Shown here piece by piece: positions 1 to 5,924 of a DNA stretch of 6,678 bases (positions within the stretch are counted from its first letter, which is position 1; each line of letters begins with the position of its first letter). A program made the translations under genes and the position numbers. Where the stretch lies: NCBI GenBank assembly GCA_025351545.1, contig JANXVQ010000262.1:1-6678 (forward strand), written 5' to 3'. A model generated the notes under the pieces. It made no database searches. It had not been told where the DNA came from and saw nothing but the letters and a program-made list of their open reading frames with translations. The DNA comes from Spirosoma sp. GTDB taxonomy: Bacteria; Bacteroidota; Bacteroidia; Cytophagales; Spirosomataceae.

Positions 1-860
1 TTTGCTATTACTAATAGTATTTGTTTTTCACGCTCAGTAGTATGTCCAAATACTTCTGGAATATCCCAAGTATATACTGAGGTATCTGAAAATCGTACAT
101 TACATAATTTCTGTCCTTCTTTTATTTTTTTTATTATTGAAATGTCTTTGATGCTTATACTTTCAACAGTAACATGATCTTGAATTTTTATATTTGACGA
201 CAATAAATCACTAATAGCTGACCTTATCGTATTGGCTACAGGTTTTTCTAGAAACCCAAATAGAGGTAAATCTGCTGTCAAGAGTTTACTAGATTTAAAT
301 TCCCCGTTTCTCACGCTTGCGTGATTACTAGGCTCAGGCCAATCAAAAGTGCTATCAAACTTATGCCCTATAAATATAATGCGCCTTCTATGTTGAGAAA
401 CTCCGTAGTCAGCAGCATTTACTATTCTATATTCTACATTGTATCCTATCTCTTTAAAGTCCTCAATAATTTTGTTTACATATTCTCCTTTATAATTTTG
501 GGCCAATCCATCAACATTTTCTGCTAAAAATACTAGAGGCTTTAATTTGCTTACAGCATAAAGCATAGACAGATATAGGCTATTTCGCGGGTCATCTTTT
601 TTCTTCGGTCCTGATTTAGAAAAGCCTTGACATGGAAAGCCTCCAAGCACGATATCAGTTGTGCCTATATTCTTTATTAAATCTTCGAACTCAGGAGTTT
701 GAACGCTAAGACACAACCCACCTCCACCGAAATTGTAATTAAAGCATTTTACAGCAGATGGGTCATTATCTACAGCCGCCACAATTTCAAATCCATTTTC
801 ATGAAAACCTAAATCAAGGCCTCCGCAGCCACTAAACAAACTTACAATTTTAAATTTCAT
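1..860 (-). CDS. C5-cytosine DNA methyltransferase, 5' part only (cut by left edge)
   Basis: The protein transfers a methyl group from S-adenosylmethionine to carbon 5 of cytosine in a specific DNA site. The minus strand is open from an ATG at 860-858 to the window edge (286 codons). Family motifs appear in order: motif I FSGCGGLDLGF (residues 9-19, AdoMet binding), motif IV GGFPCQGFS with catalytic Cys77 (codon at 632-630), motif VI ENV (114-116) and motif VIII QHRRR (156-160). The following part, with IPEVFG at 268-272, should be the target-recognition region. Motifs IX and X and the stop lie outside the window. The start is chosen because motif I sits at its usual distance from it and the upstream DNA is non-coding and AT-rich. 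No Shine-Dalgarno is seen. Codon use is strongly A/T-rich, unlike the genes to the right, which suggests horizontal transfer. It could belong to a type II restriction-modification pair or be an orphan. Recognition site unknown. Confidence 0.95.
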   Translation of the reverse strand, partial: MKFKIVSLFSGCGGLDLGFHENGFEIVAAVDNDPSAVKCFNYNFGGGGLCLSVQTPEFEDLIKNIGTTDIVLGGFPCQGFSKSGPKKKDDPRNSLYLSMLYAVSKLKPLVFLAENVDGLAQNYKGEYVNKIIEDFKEIGYNVEYRIVNAADYGVSQHRRRIIFIGHKFDSTFDWPEPSNHASVRNGEFKSSKLLTADLPLFGFLEKPVANTIRSAISDLLSSNIKIQDHVTVESISIKDISIIKKIKEGQKLCNVRFSDTSVYTWDIPEVFGHTTEREKQILLVIA

Positions 861-1236
861 GAGACAGAACAATAATTGCTAGCTTATTATATTGATTTTT
901 TATGTGTTAATGTAAAATAACTTACTACTTAAAGTCTAATAAAAATATAGATTCAAAAAAGCAGTTTTACCTATTGTAAAGTTACGCAATTTGTTAGAAA
1001 GCTTACTACTTTAATTCATCATTTTTAATAGATTGTCTTTTGATTTGGATTTTCGTGTTATATTATAAATTATTCATATGTGTCGCAAAGTAGCTATAAT
1101 ATAAATTAAAAAACATAAAAATTATACTTTGGATTCTAATTCTTGTATTCATATACTCTTTATTAACTTGATATACAGCAAATTATATGCTAGTAATTTT
1201 CTGTTACCCATGTTTTGTTGACTACTTCCTGTTTTG
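861..1236. other. AT-rich gene-free stretch upstream of the methyltransferase
   Basis: I see no convincing gene, RNA or clear Bacteroidota-type promoter on either strand in these roughly 376 bases, which are very rich in A and T. They must contain the leader and promoter of the methyltransferase, which is transcribed leftward from 860, but no clean TAnnTTTG element is readable on the minus strand. A 10-base exact repeat, cttactactt, occurs at 921-930 and 1002-1011. A 10-bp inverted repeat, ttatattata / tataatataa, lies at 1058-1067 and 1095-1104. Both are weak because of the base composition. Confidence 0.6.
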
Positions 1237-1257
1237 TAAGAGCGTGTTGGGGAATTT
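1237..1257 (+). repeat. Left terminal inverted repeat with flanking TA
   Basis: The first 12 bases match the right end exactly in inverted orientation, then two mismatches (1249-1250) and seven further matches. The TA at 1237-1238 would be the target duplication. Confidence 0.75.
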
Positions 1258-1425
1258 CAAGAATCTTATTTTCAGTACATTAATCGCTAATATCTGATGT
1301 TGTGTAAGTTGATCGATCCCGGTAATCAGCCAGTGAAACGGCTTAAATCCTATATTCTTCGGCAAACTGGCTTAGGTGAATGCTGGATAACTAGGTACGT
1401 AACAGTAGTGGGCAAAAACCAAATA

Positions 1426-1446
1426 AAATTCCTTAACACGCTCTTA
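1426..1446 (-). repeat. Right terminal inverted repeat with flanking TA
   Basis: Reverse complement of the left repeat with 19 of 21 bases identical. The TA at 1445-1446 would be the second copy of the target duplication. Confidence 0.75.
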
Positions 1447-1516
1447 GAAACTGATTTCTTGGTTATCTAGGCTAAATCTCATTCGATAGCCCTTTTCAAC
1501 CATTTGTCCTATTATA

Positions 1517-1532
1517 TTGTAAATATTTACAA
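1517..1532. promoter_or_regulatory. 16-bp perfect palindrome, candidate PadR operator
   Basis: TTGTAAATATTTACAA is a perfect 16-bp palindrome ending 6 bases before the predicted -33 element of the padR promoter. Its form TTGT-N8-ACAA keeps the spacing of the known PadR-family box ATGT-N8-ACAT and differs only at the outermost base of each half. PadR-family regulators usually bind their own promoters, so autoregulation is the natural reading. That reading is inference; the palindrome is directly visible. Confidence 0.6.
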
Positions 1533-1533
1533 A

Positions 1534-1567
1534 GTACCTTGCATCGCATAGTACCTTATTGTACCTT
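1534..1567 (+). repeat. Three direct copies of GTACCTT in the padR promoter
   Basis: The heptamer occurs at 1534-1540, 1551-1557 and 1561-1567, with start-to-start spacings of 17 and 10 bases. The first copy overlaps the TTG of the predicted -33 element. The last overlaps the -7 element. They may be a second regulator's sites or sequence drift around the promoter. Confidence 0.5.
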
Positions 1568-1569
1568 TG
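1539..1569 (+). promoter_or_regulatory. Bacteroidota-type promoter for the padR-pspC operon
   Basis: TTG at 1539-1541 and TACCTTTG at 1562-1569 match the Bacteroidota primary-sigma pattern of a -33 TTG and a -7 TAnnTTTG, separated by 20 bases. Transcription would begin about 1575, giving a leader of about 25 bases before the ATG at 1601. Confidence 0.65.
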
Positions 1570-1600
1570 AGAAAAGAAATTAACGAAATCCTGTATACCA

Positions 1601-2008
1601 ATGAATATCGAAAACGCTCAGGTGCAAATGCGGAAGGGCATTCTGGAATTCTGCATTTTGCACATCATATCGAGGGGCGAGATATATGCCTCCGATATGC
1701 TCGACGAGCTGACTTCCGCCCGAATCATGGTTGTTGAGGGTACCTTGTACCCACTGCTAACCCGTTTGAAAAATGCCGGTCTGCTCGACTATAAATGGGT
1801 AGAGTCCACATCAGGGCCACCGCGCAAATACTATATCCTGACCGACCTTGGCCGCAATTCTCTGGAAGCTCTGAACGCTACCTGGCAGGAACTTGCCGAG
1901 TCCGTAAATTCGATTGTTGGCAAGATTGAGCAACATAAAAAAATCGCTAACGGTGCCGTATCTGTTGCCCCCTCGCCTGATGCCATTATCCCCCCAGCCA
2001 ATACTTAA
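1601..2008 (+). CDS. PadR-family winged-helix transcriptional regulator
   Basis: This 135-residue protein is a small cytoplasmic DNA-binding regulator of the PadR family (short PadR_2-like form: winged helix plus one C-terminal dimerisation helix). Recognisable family features are MRKGILEFCILHII (residues 10-23), the recognition-helix segment VVEGTLYPLLTRLKNAGLL (44-62) and the wing STSGPPRKYYILTDLGR (69-85). A helix at about 88-115 should mediate dimerisation. The last 20 residues are low-complexity and rich in Ala and Pro. The ATG at 1601 is preferred because it lies about 25 bases past the predicted start of transcription and the domain begins soon after. No Shine-Dalgarno is seen. The pspC-type gene follows after 36 bases on the same strand, so the two are probably one operon. 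In Bacteroidota such PadR genes often sit next to PspC genes. The ligand or signal is unknown. Confidence 0.93.
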   Translation: MNIENAQVQMRKGILEFCILHIISRGEIYASDMLDELTSARIMVVEGTLYPLLTRLKNAGLLDYKWVESTSGPPRKYYILTDLGRNSLEALNATWQELAESVNSIVGKIEQHKKIANGAVSVAPSPDAIIPPANT

Positions 2009-2044
2009 CCTATTCACCTCTGAAAACCGAAACGTCGGACCGCA

Positions 2045-4573
2045 ATGAAAAAGACAATAAGCATTAATATCAGTGGTGTCATCTTCCATATTGAAGAGGA
2101 TGGCTACGACAAACTGAAAAATTACCTGACAACGGTACAGCAGTACTTTTCGACCTACGAAGACAGTCAGGAAATTGTAACGGACATCGAAAATCGAATT
2201 GCCGAAAAACTCCTTGCCAAACTAAAGTCGGCTGACAAACAAGTCGTTTCGCTCGAAGATGTCAATGAGCTCGTTGCCGCTATGGGCACCGTTGCCGACT
2301 TTGAAGCTGTTGAGGAAGAAGAAGTTTTAGTGACCAATGGTGGTCGCCATTCGGGGACATCGGCGGGCAGTTCGCAACTAAAAGGTAATCAAACGGGTAA
2401 CCCGGCAGCTGGCTCCTATACGTCGCAATCAGCGGGTAGTCCCTATGCCGAACCACGTCGGCTGGTGCGTGACCTGCGCCGGAAAACCCTCGGTGGTGTT
2501 GCGGCTGGTCTGGCTCACTACTTTAATATTGATGTGGTTTGGGTACGACTGATCTTTGTGCTGCTGGTGGCTGGTTTACCTGCACTGGGTGGCGCTTCAA
2601 ATGGCCCAGGTGGTTTCTTTGGCGGTCTAAGCGGTTTCACTTTCGTCATTTACATTGCCATGTGGATTGCACTTCCCGGTGTAATGGGCATTGAGGATGA
2701 CAAAACGGTTAAAAAATTCTTCCGTAATCCTGAAGACAAAGTGCTGGGGGGCGTAGCCTCAGGAATTGCCGCTTATTTTGGTGTCGACAGGGGTATTATC
2801 CGACTGCTGTTTGTTCTTGGTATCGTATTCTTTGGGGTTGGTTTCCTGCTCTATATCGTTCTGTGGATTATTTCGCCCCAGGCCAATACGCTCACCGAGA
2901 AAATGGAAATGCAGGGGCAACCCATTACGCTCTCAAACATTGAGCACAGTATCAAGCAGAATCTGAATATCAACGAATCGCCGAACAACGAAAGCACAAT
3001 GACGCGAGTTCTGTTGTTCCCTTTCCGTGCCATTGCTACTATTATTGGCGGACTGGGCAGCGCGCTGGGACCCTTGTTAAACGGTGTCGTGTCGCTGATT
3101 CGGGTCTTTGCCGGGGTGCTGATGCTGATTCTGGCTTTTGCCTTCATGATTGCCTGTTTAGCAGTTCTGGGAGCCTTCATCGGATTCGAATCGGGCGCTC
3201 ATTTTGGTGACCTGCCCATTGGCATGATTCGCAATGATATCACTTCTCCAATGATGCTGTCTGCTTTTCTGGCCGGTATAATTCCATCATTCGGCCTGGC
3301 TATTCTGGGAGTCATGTTGATTATGGGACGTAGTGTTCTGAGCAGCCGTACCGCCCTGACACTGGCTGGCGTGTGGCTCGTGAGCCTGGTGATTTTTGCA
3401 GGAACGGCCACACCGCTGATTTCCAGCTTTCAACGCCGGGGAACGGTTGAAGAAACGAAAGTATTGAACGTTCCGGCGGCTGTTCCGACGTTTGCGCTGA
3501 ACGATACAGAAAACGATAACTGGTACACGTCTATTGATTTGAAAGGATATGGCGGCACGGCATTGAGCTTAGTGCAAACATTTCGTGCGCAGGGCAGCAC
3601 TCGGGCCAATGCTCAGAACAATGCCCGCCAGATTAATTATACATATGTTATCAAAGATTCGACGGTTCGTTTCGATAATACCGTAGAGTTGGCGCCAAAC
3701 GCCCATTTTAGAGCGCAGGATCTGGATATGGATCTGATGATTCCGTACGAAAAGCCATTCCGTATGACAAGAGAATTTGCTCGATTTATTCGTAATGAGT
3801 TTGGCGAAAAAGAGCTCGACCGGATGTCGTCGAGTATCTGGAAATTCACGAAAAACGATGAACTTGTTTGCATCAATTACCCTCGTGAGAAAGATCGGAA
3901 TGATAATGACGAAGATAACGACGTAACCGATTTGACTGATGATGTGCAGAGTGCCGTAGCCAGCGAACTGGGCGATGATTTCGACCGTATTGGCGATCAC
4001 ACTCGTCAGTTTAATGTCACGGCCTTCTCGAAAGTAGATGTTGCCGGTGCGTTTGTCGTGCGATTCCGTAAAGGTGATACCTATAAAGTGGTTTCCGACG
4101 GGCGTGAGGATGACATGAGTGATATGGATGTTCGGGTAAAGGGCAGCACGCTCGAAGTGAAGATTGATCGTAAAGGAGGTCTATTCAACTGGAGTAATCG
4201 CAAACGTATTGGGTTGACCATTACAGTGCCGGGTATCGACGAACTGAAATTATCGGGTGCCTCGAAAGCCAGTCTGGTGGGTTTTGGTAACTACAATAAT
4301 CTGGATATCGACATGAGTGGTGCTTGCCGGACCGTTTTCGACGGGTCGGTAGAAAAGCTATCGCTTGAATTATCGGGTGCGTCGAATGCGGTGTTGCGTG
4401 GACACGTCAAGCTGTTGGATGCCGACTTGAGTGGTGCCAGCAAAATTGAAGCCACCAGCCTGAATATTGATAAAGCGACGGTTGATGCCAGCGGTGCCAG
4501 CCATGCTAATTTCGGTCATGTTGGTTCACTCGAATCAGAAACATCAGGCGCCAGCAAGGTGACACGCCAGTAA
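2045..4573 (+). CDS. Membrane protein with two PspC domains and a C-terminal DUF2807 (GIN) domain
   Basis: An 842-residue protein, probable envelope-stress or envelope-structure component. Regions in order: a soluble N-terminal part (1-95) ending in an acidic run; a Ser/Gly/Asn-rich linker (97-135); PspC domain 1 (about 138-213, core TLGGVAAGLAHYFNID); PspC domain 2 (about 223-280, core VLGGVASGIAAYFGVD); hydrophobic segments at about 353-380, 401-427 and 436-460; an uncharacterised domain (about 470-612); an Asp-rich linker (617-633); and a DUF2807-like domain (about 654-840). The last domain has six SGAS-type turns (737, 758 as SGAC, 777, 796, 816, 834), about 20 residues apart, as in a right-handed beta-helix. 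Counting membrane spans, the N terminus and PspC domains would face the cytoplasm and the DUF2807 part the periplasm. The gene follows padR by 36 bases and is likely under its control. PspC in proteobacteria partners the phage-shock system; a similar role here is inference. Confidence 0.92.
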   Translation: MKKTISINISGVIFHIEEDGYDKLKNYLTTVQQYFSTYEDSQEIVTDIENRIAEKLLAKLKSADKQVVSLEDVNELVAAMGTVADFEAVEEEEVLVTNGGRHSGTSAGSSQLKGNQTGNPAAGSYTSQSAGSPYAEPRRLVRDLRRKTLGGVAAGLAHYFNIDVVWVRLIFVLLVAGLPALGGASNGPGGFFGGLSGFTFVIYIAMWIALPGVMGIEDDKTVKKFFRNPEDKVLGGVASGIAAYFGVDRGIIRLLFVLGIVFFGVGFLLYIVLWIISPQANTLTEKMEMQGQPITLSNIEHSIKQNLNINESPNNESTMTRVLLFPFRAIATIIGGLGSALGPLLNGVVSLIRVFAGVLMLILAFAFMIACLAVLGAFIGFESGAHFGDLPIGMIRNDITSPMMLSAFLAGIIPSFGLAILGVMLIMGRSVLSSRTALTLAGVWLVSLVIFAGTATPLISSFQRRGTVEETKVLNVPAAVPTFALNDTENDNWYTSIDLKGYGGTALSLVQTFRAQGSTRANAQNNARQINYTYVIKDSTVRFDNTVELAPNAHFRAQDLDMDLMIPYEKPFRMTREFARFIRNEFGEKELDRMSSSIWKFTKNDELVCINYPREKDRNDNDEDNDVTDLTDDVQSAVASELGDDFDRIGDHTRQFNVTAFSKVDVAGAFVVRFRKGDTYKVVSDGREDDMSDMDVRVKGSTLEVKIDRKGGLFNWSNRKRIGLTITVPGIDELKLSGASKASLVGFGNYNNLDIDMSGACRTVFDGSVEKLSLELSGASNAVLRGHVKLLDADLSGASKIEATSLNIDKATVDASGASHANFGHVGSLESETSGASKVTRQ

Positions 4574-4618
4574 GCTGGAATTGTGAATGATGTTCTGATA
4601 ATCAATTAATTTCTGGCA

Positions 4619-4685
4619 TTCAGCCCGGCGCGGCCGACTCTACAACCTTGAAATAAGGGCAGAGAGTTGGCCGCGCCGGGCTGAA
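4619..4685. terminator. Strong GC-rich hairpin between convergent genes
   Basis: The arms 4619-4641 and 4663-4685 pair over 23 bases with a single G-T/G-U pair and a 21-base loop. The core is CAGCCCGGCGCGGCC. It lies between the stop of the PspC-type gene and the end of the minus-strand AI-2E gene, the expected place for a bidirectional terminator. Neither strand has a run of T directly after the stem: the plus strand continues with AAAAAA, so the T run on the minus strand comes before the stem. It may instead be a REP-like intergenic repeat or an mRNA 3'-end stabiliser. Confidence 0.55.
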
Positions 4686-4700
4686 AAAAGCCGATTGCAC

Positions 4701-4741
4701 ACCCCTGCCCATATTTCAAGAGGAGTGAACGGGGGAGGGGT
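4701..4741. other. Second, weaker hairpin in the convergent gap
   Basis: ACCCCTGCCC (4701-4710) pairs with GGGGAGGGGT (4732-4741) with one mismatch around a 21-base loop. For the minus-strand gene ending at 4783, this hairpin is followed about 13 bases later by TTTTTT (complement of 4684-4689), so it might contribute to termination of that transcript. The support is weak. Confidence 0.35.
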
Positions 4742-4782
4742 ATTATACCACAGAATTTATATTTGCCTATTAACAAAACCCG

Positions 4783-5850
4783 TCACTTCTTTTGCTCGGC
4801 GGTTTCTTCGACCTGTTCTTCGGCCAGGGCTACTTCTTTCTCCTGCTTTCTATTTTCTCGCTCGAAAACATGAATCAGTACAATGAAATAGGAGAGCAGC
4901 AACGGCCCGACTACTAAACCCAAAATTCCGAAAATTGGTACACCCAGCACAATGCCCGCCAACGTAACGAGCGGGTGAATATCGCCCATGCGCTTGGCCA
5001 GCATGATGCGAAGTAGATTATCGATGTTAATAATGACAACGACCCCTACCACCAGAATGCCAATACCTTGACTGGTGTTTCCCTGCGAGAGTTGAATCAG
5101 TCCGGCGGGGGCCCAAACCAGGGGGGTGCCAAGTACCGGAATGAAGGCCATAAAAAAAGCTACTGTTCCCCAGAAAATGGCATCGGGCACACCAAAAATC
5201 CAAAGCGTCGCCCCTGTTAAAACCCCTTGTACAAGACAGACCAGCAATTGCCCTAACACATTGGCGTTGACGTTATTCTTGAGTGATTCACCCAGTTCTT
5301 TTTGTGTATCGCGTTTGAACGGCAGGTATTTCTGTAAGCCCTTTAGAAAGCTATCCTGCTGCACAAACATGAAATACATGGTGAAAAACATAAGGCCAAG
5401 TATCACAATAAAGTCCAGTGCCCCACCCGCTATGGAGGGAAGTAACCGGCTGGCGTAGGACCCGCCCTGCTGAAGAATAGTCTGAATATTTTTCTGGCTA
5501 GTAATCTGATAACCAGTTAATTGTTCCGCTTTCTTTGCTAAGTTGAGAATATCTTCCGTGTGCTGGGAATAGTACTGAATTCGGTCGATGAGCAGTAGAC
5601 TCAGCGTTAGAAAGGGCATGATGATAACGACCACTGAGAAAATGATCAGAAGTGTAGTTACCAGTGGTTTGCTCCAGTTTCGTTTAATCGCCAGAGCCGT
5701 AAACCAGGGACTAAAGACAACATATAAAATGCCGGCACCCAGAAACGCTGAAATGTAGCTGCTTAATCCGAAAATAATGAAGCCAGCAATGATAATCAGA
5801 CTTGCAATAAGGAGAACCCGTTGCTGTTGGTGTGTGTAGATATTGTTCAT
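4783..5850 (-). CDS. AI-2E/PerM family membrane transporter (formerly UPF0118)
   Basis: A 355-residue integral inner-membrane protein of the PF01594 family, near the usual length. Visible features: paired N-terminal membrane segments (about 12-29 and 33-50), a third at 63-88, a soluble region of about 50 residues (90-140), then a hydrophobic C-terminal half with family signatures FIPVLGTPLVWAPAG (236-250), NIDNLLR (275-281) and FGILGLVVGPLL (307-318). The last 25 residues are charged, Glu/Lys-rich and probably cytoplasmic. The family name comes from an autoinducer-2 export claim for one E. coli member (TqsA). Other members act in Na+/H+ antiport or have no known substrate, so the substrate here cannot be read from sequence. 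The ATG at 5850-5848 leads directly into the first membrane segment. The serine dehydratase gene ends 74 bases upstream on the same strand. No clear promoter is visible in the gap, so cotranscription is possible. Confidence 0.92.
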   Translation of the reverse strand: MNNIYTHQQQRVLLIASLIIIAGFIIFGLSSYISAFLGAGILYVVFSPWFTALAIKRNWSKPLVTTLLIIFSVVVIIMPFLTLSLLLIDRIQYYSQHTEDILNLAKKAEQLTGYQITSQKNIQTILQQGGSYASRLLPSIAGGALDFIVILGLMFFTMYFMFVQQDSFLKGLQKYLPFKRDTQKELGESLKNNVNANVLGQLLVCLVQGVLTGATLWIFGVPDAIFWGTVAFFMAFIPVLGTPLVWAPAGLIQLSQGNTSQGIGILVVGVVVIINIDNLLRIMLAKRMGDIHPLVTLAGIVLGVPIFGILGLVVGPLLLSYFIVLIHVFERENRKQEKEVALAEEQVEETAEQKK

Positions 5851-5924
5851 AAGTCAGAATGATGCTGCGTTAATAGGCGTACTCATTAAAAACGCATTAA
5901 ATACCCTGAATTGTTTTACTTACA

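Larger units (their letters stand above)
1237..1446. mobile_element. MITE-like or remnant insertion sequence (206 bp) flanked by TA
   Basis: The left end, TAAGAGCGTGTT at 1237-1248, is the exact reverse complement of AACACGCTCTTA at 1435-1446. Extended inward, 19 of 21 bases match (1237-1257 against 1446-1426), with only two adjacent differences (GG against AA). Removing a flanking TA on each side leaves a 206-bp element starting AGAGCGTGTT, a pattern expected of transposases that duplicate a TA target. An IS630/Tc1-type or IS5-family (IS427-like) relative is possible. The interior has no long open frame, so it cannot encode its own transposase. It carries a smaller inverted repeat, AGCCAGT / ACTGGCT, at 1328-1334 and 1366-1372. 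It is either a non-autonomous miniature element or an internally deleted insertion sequence. The family assignment is inference. Confidence 0.7.

Noticed and set aside
321..527. Plus-strand open frame of 68 codons
   Set aside because: It lies opposite the methyltransferase, whose motifs are unambiguous on the other strand. The translation is hydrophobic and low in complexity with no family features.
921..1011. Two copies of cttactactt as a possible attachment-site or insertion repeat
   Set aside because: The repeat is only 10 bases in very AT-rich DNA, with no matching element ends or integrase gene nearby.
1058..1104. AT-only inverted repeat (ttatattata / tataatataa) as a terminator or operator
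   Set aside because: Pairing of A and T alone over 10 bases with a 27-base loop is expected by chance in this composition and would be unstable.
3569..4000. Minus-strand open frame of 143 codons inside the PspC/DUF2807 gene
   Set aside because: It is fully overlapped by a gene with clear domains in the other strand, and the translation resembles no family I know.
4695..4886. Plus-strand open frame of 63 codons spanning the convergent gap
   Set aside because: It covers the weak hairpin and the 3' end of the AI-2E gene on the opposite strand. It has no recognisable domain or promoter, so a chance frame is more likely.
4783..5850. Assigning autoinducer-2 export to the AI-2E family protein
   Set aside because: The family name rests on few members. 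No luxS, lsr or other quorum-sensing gene is in view, so the substrate is left open.
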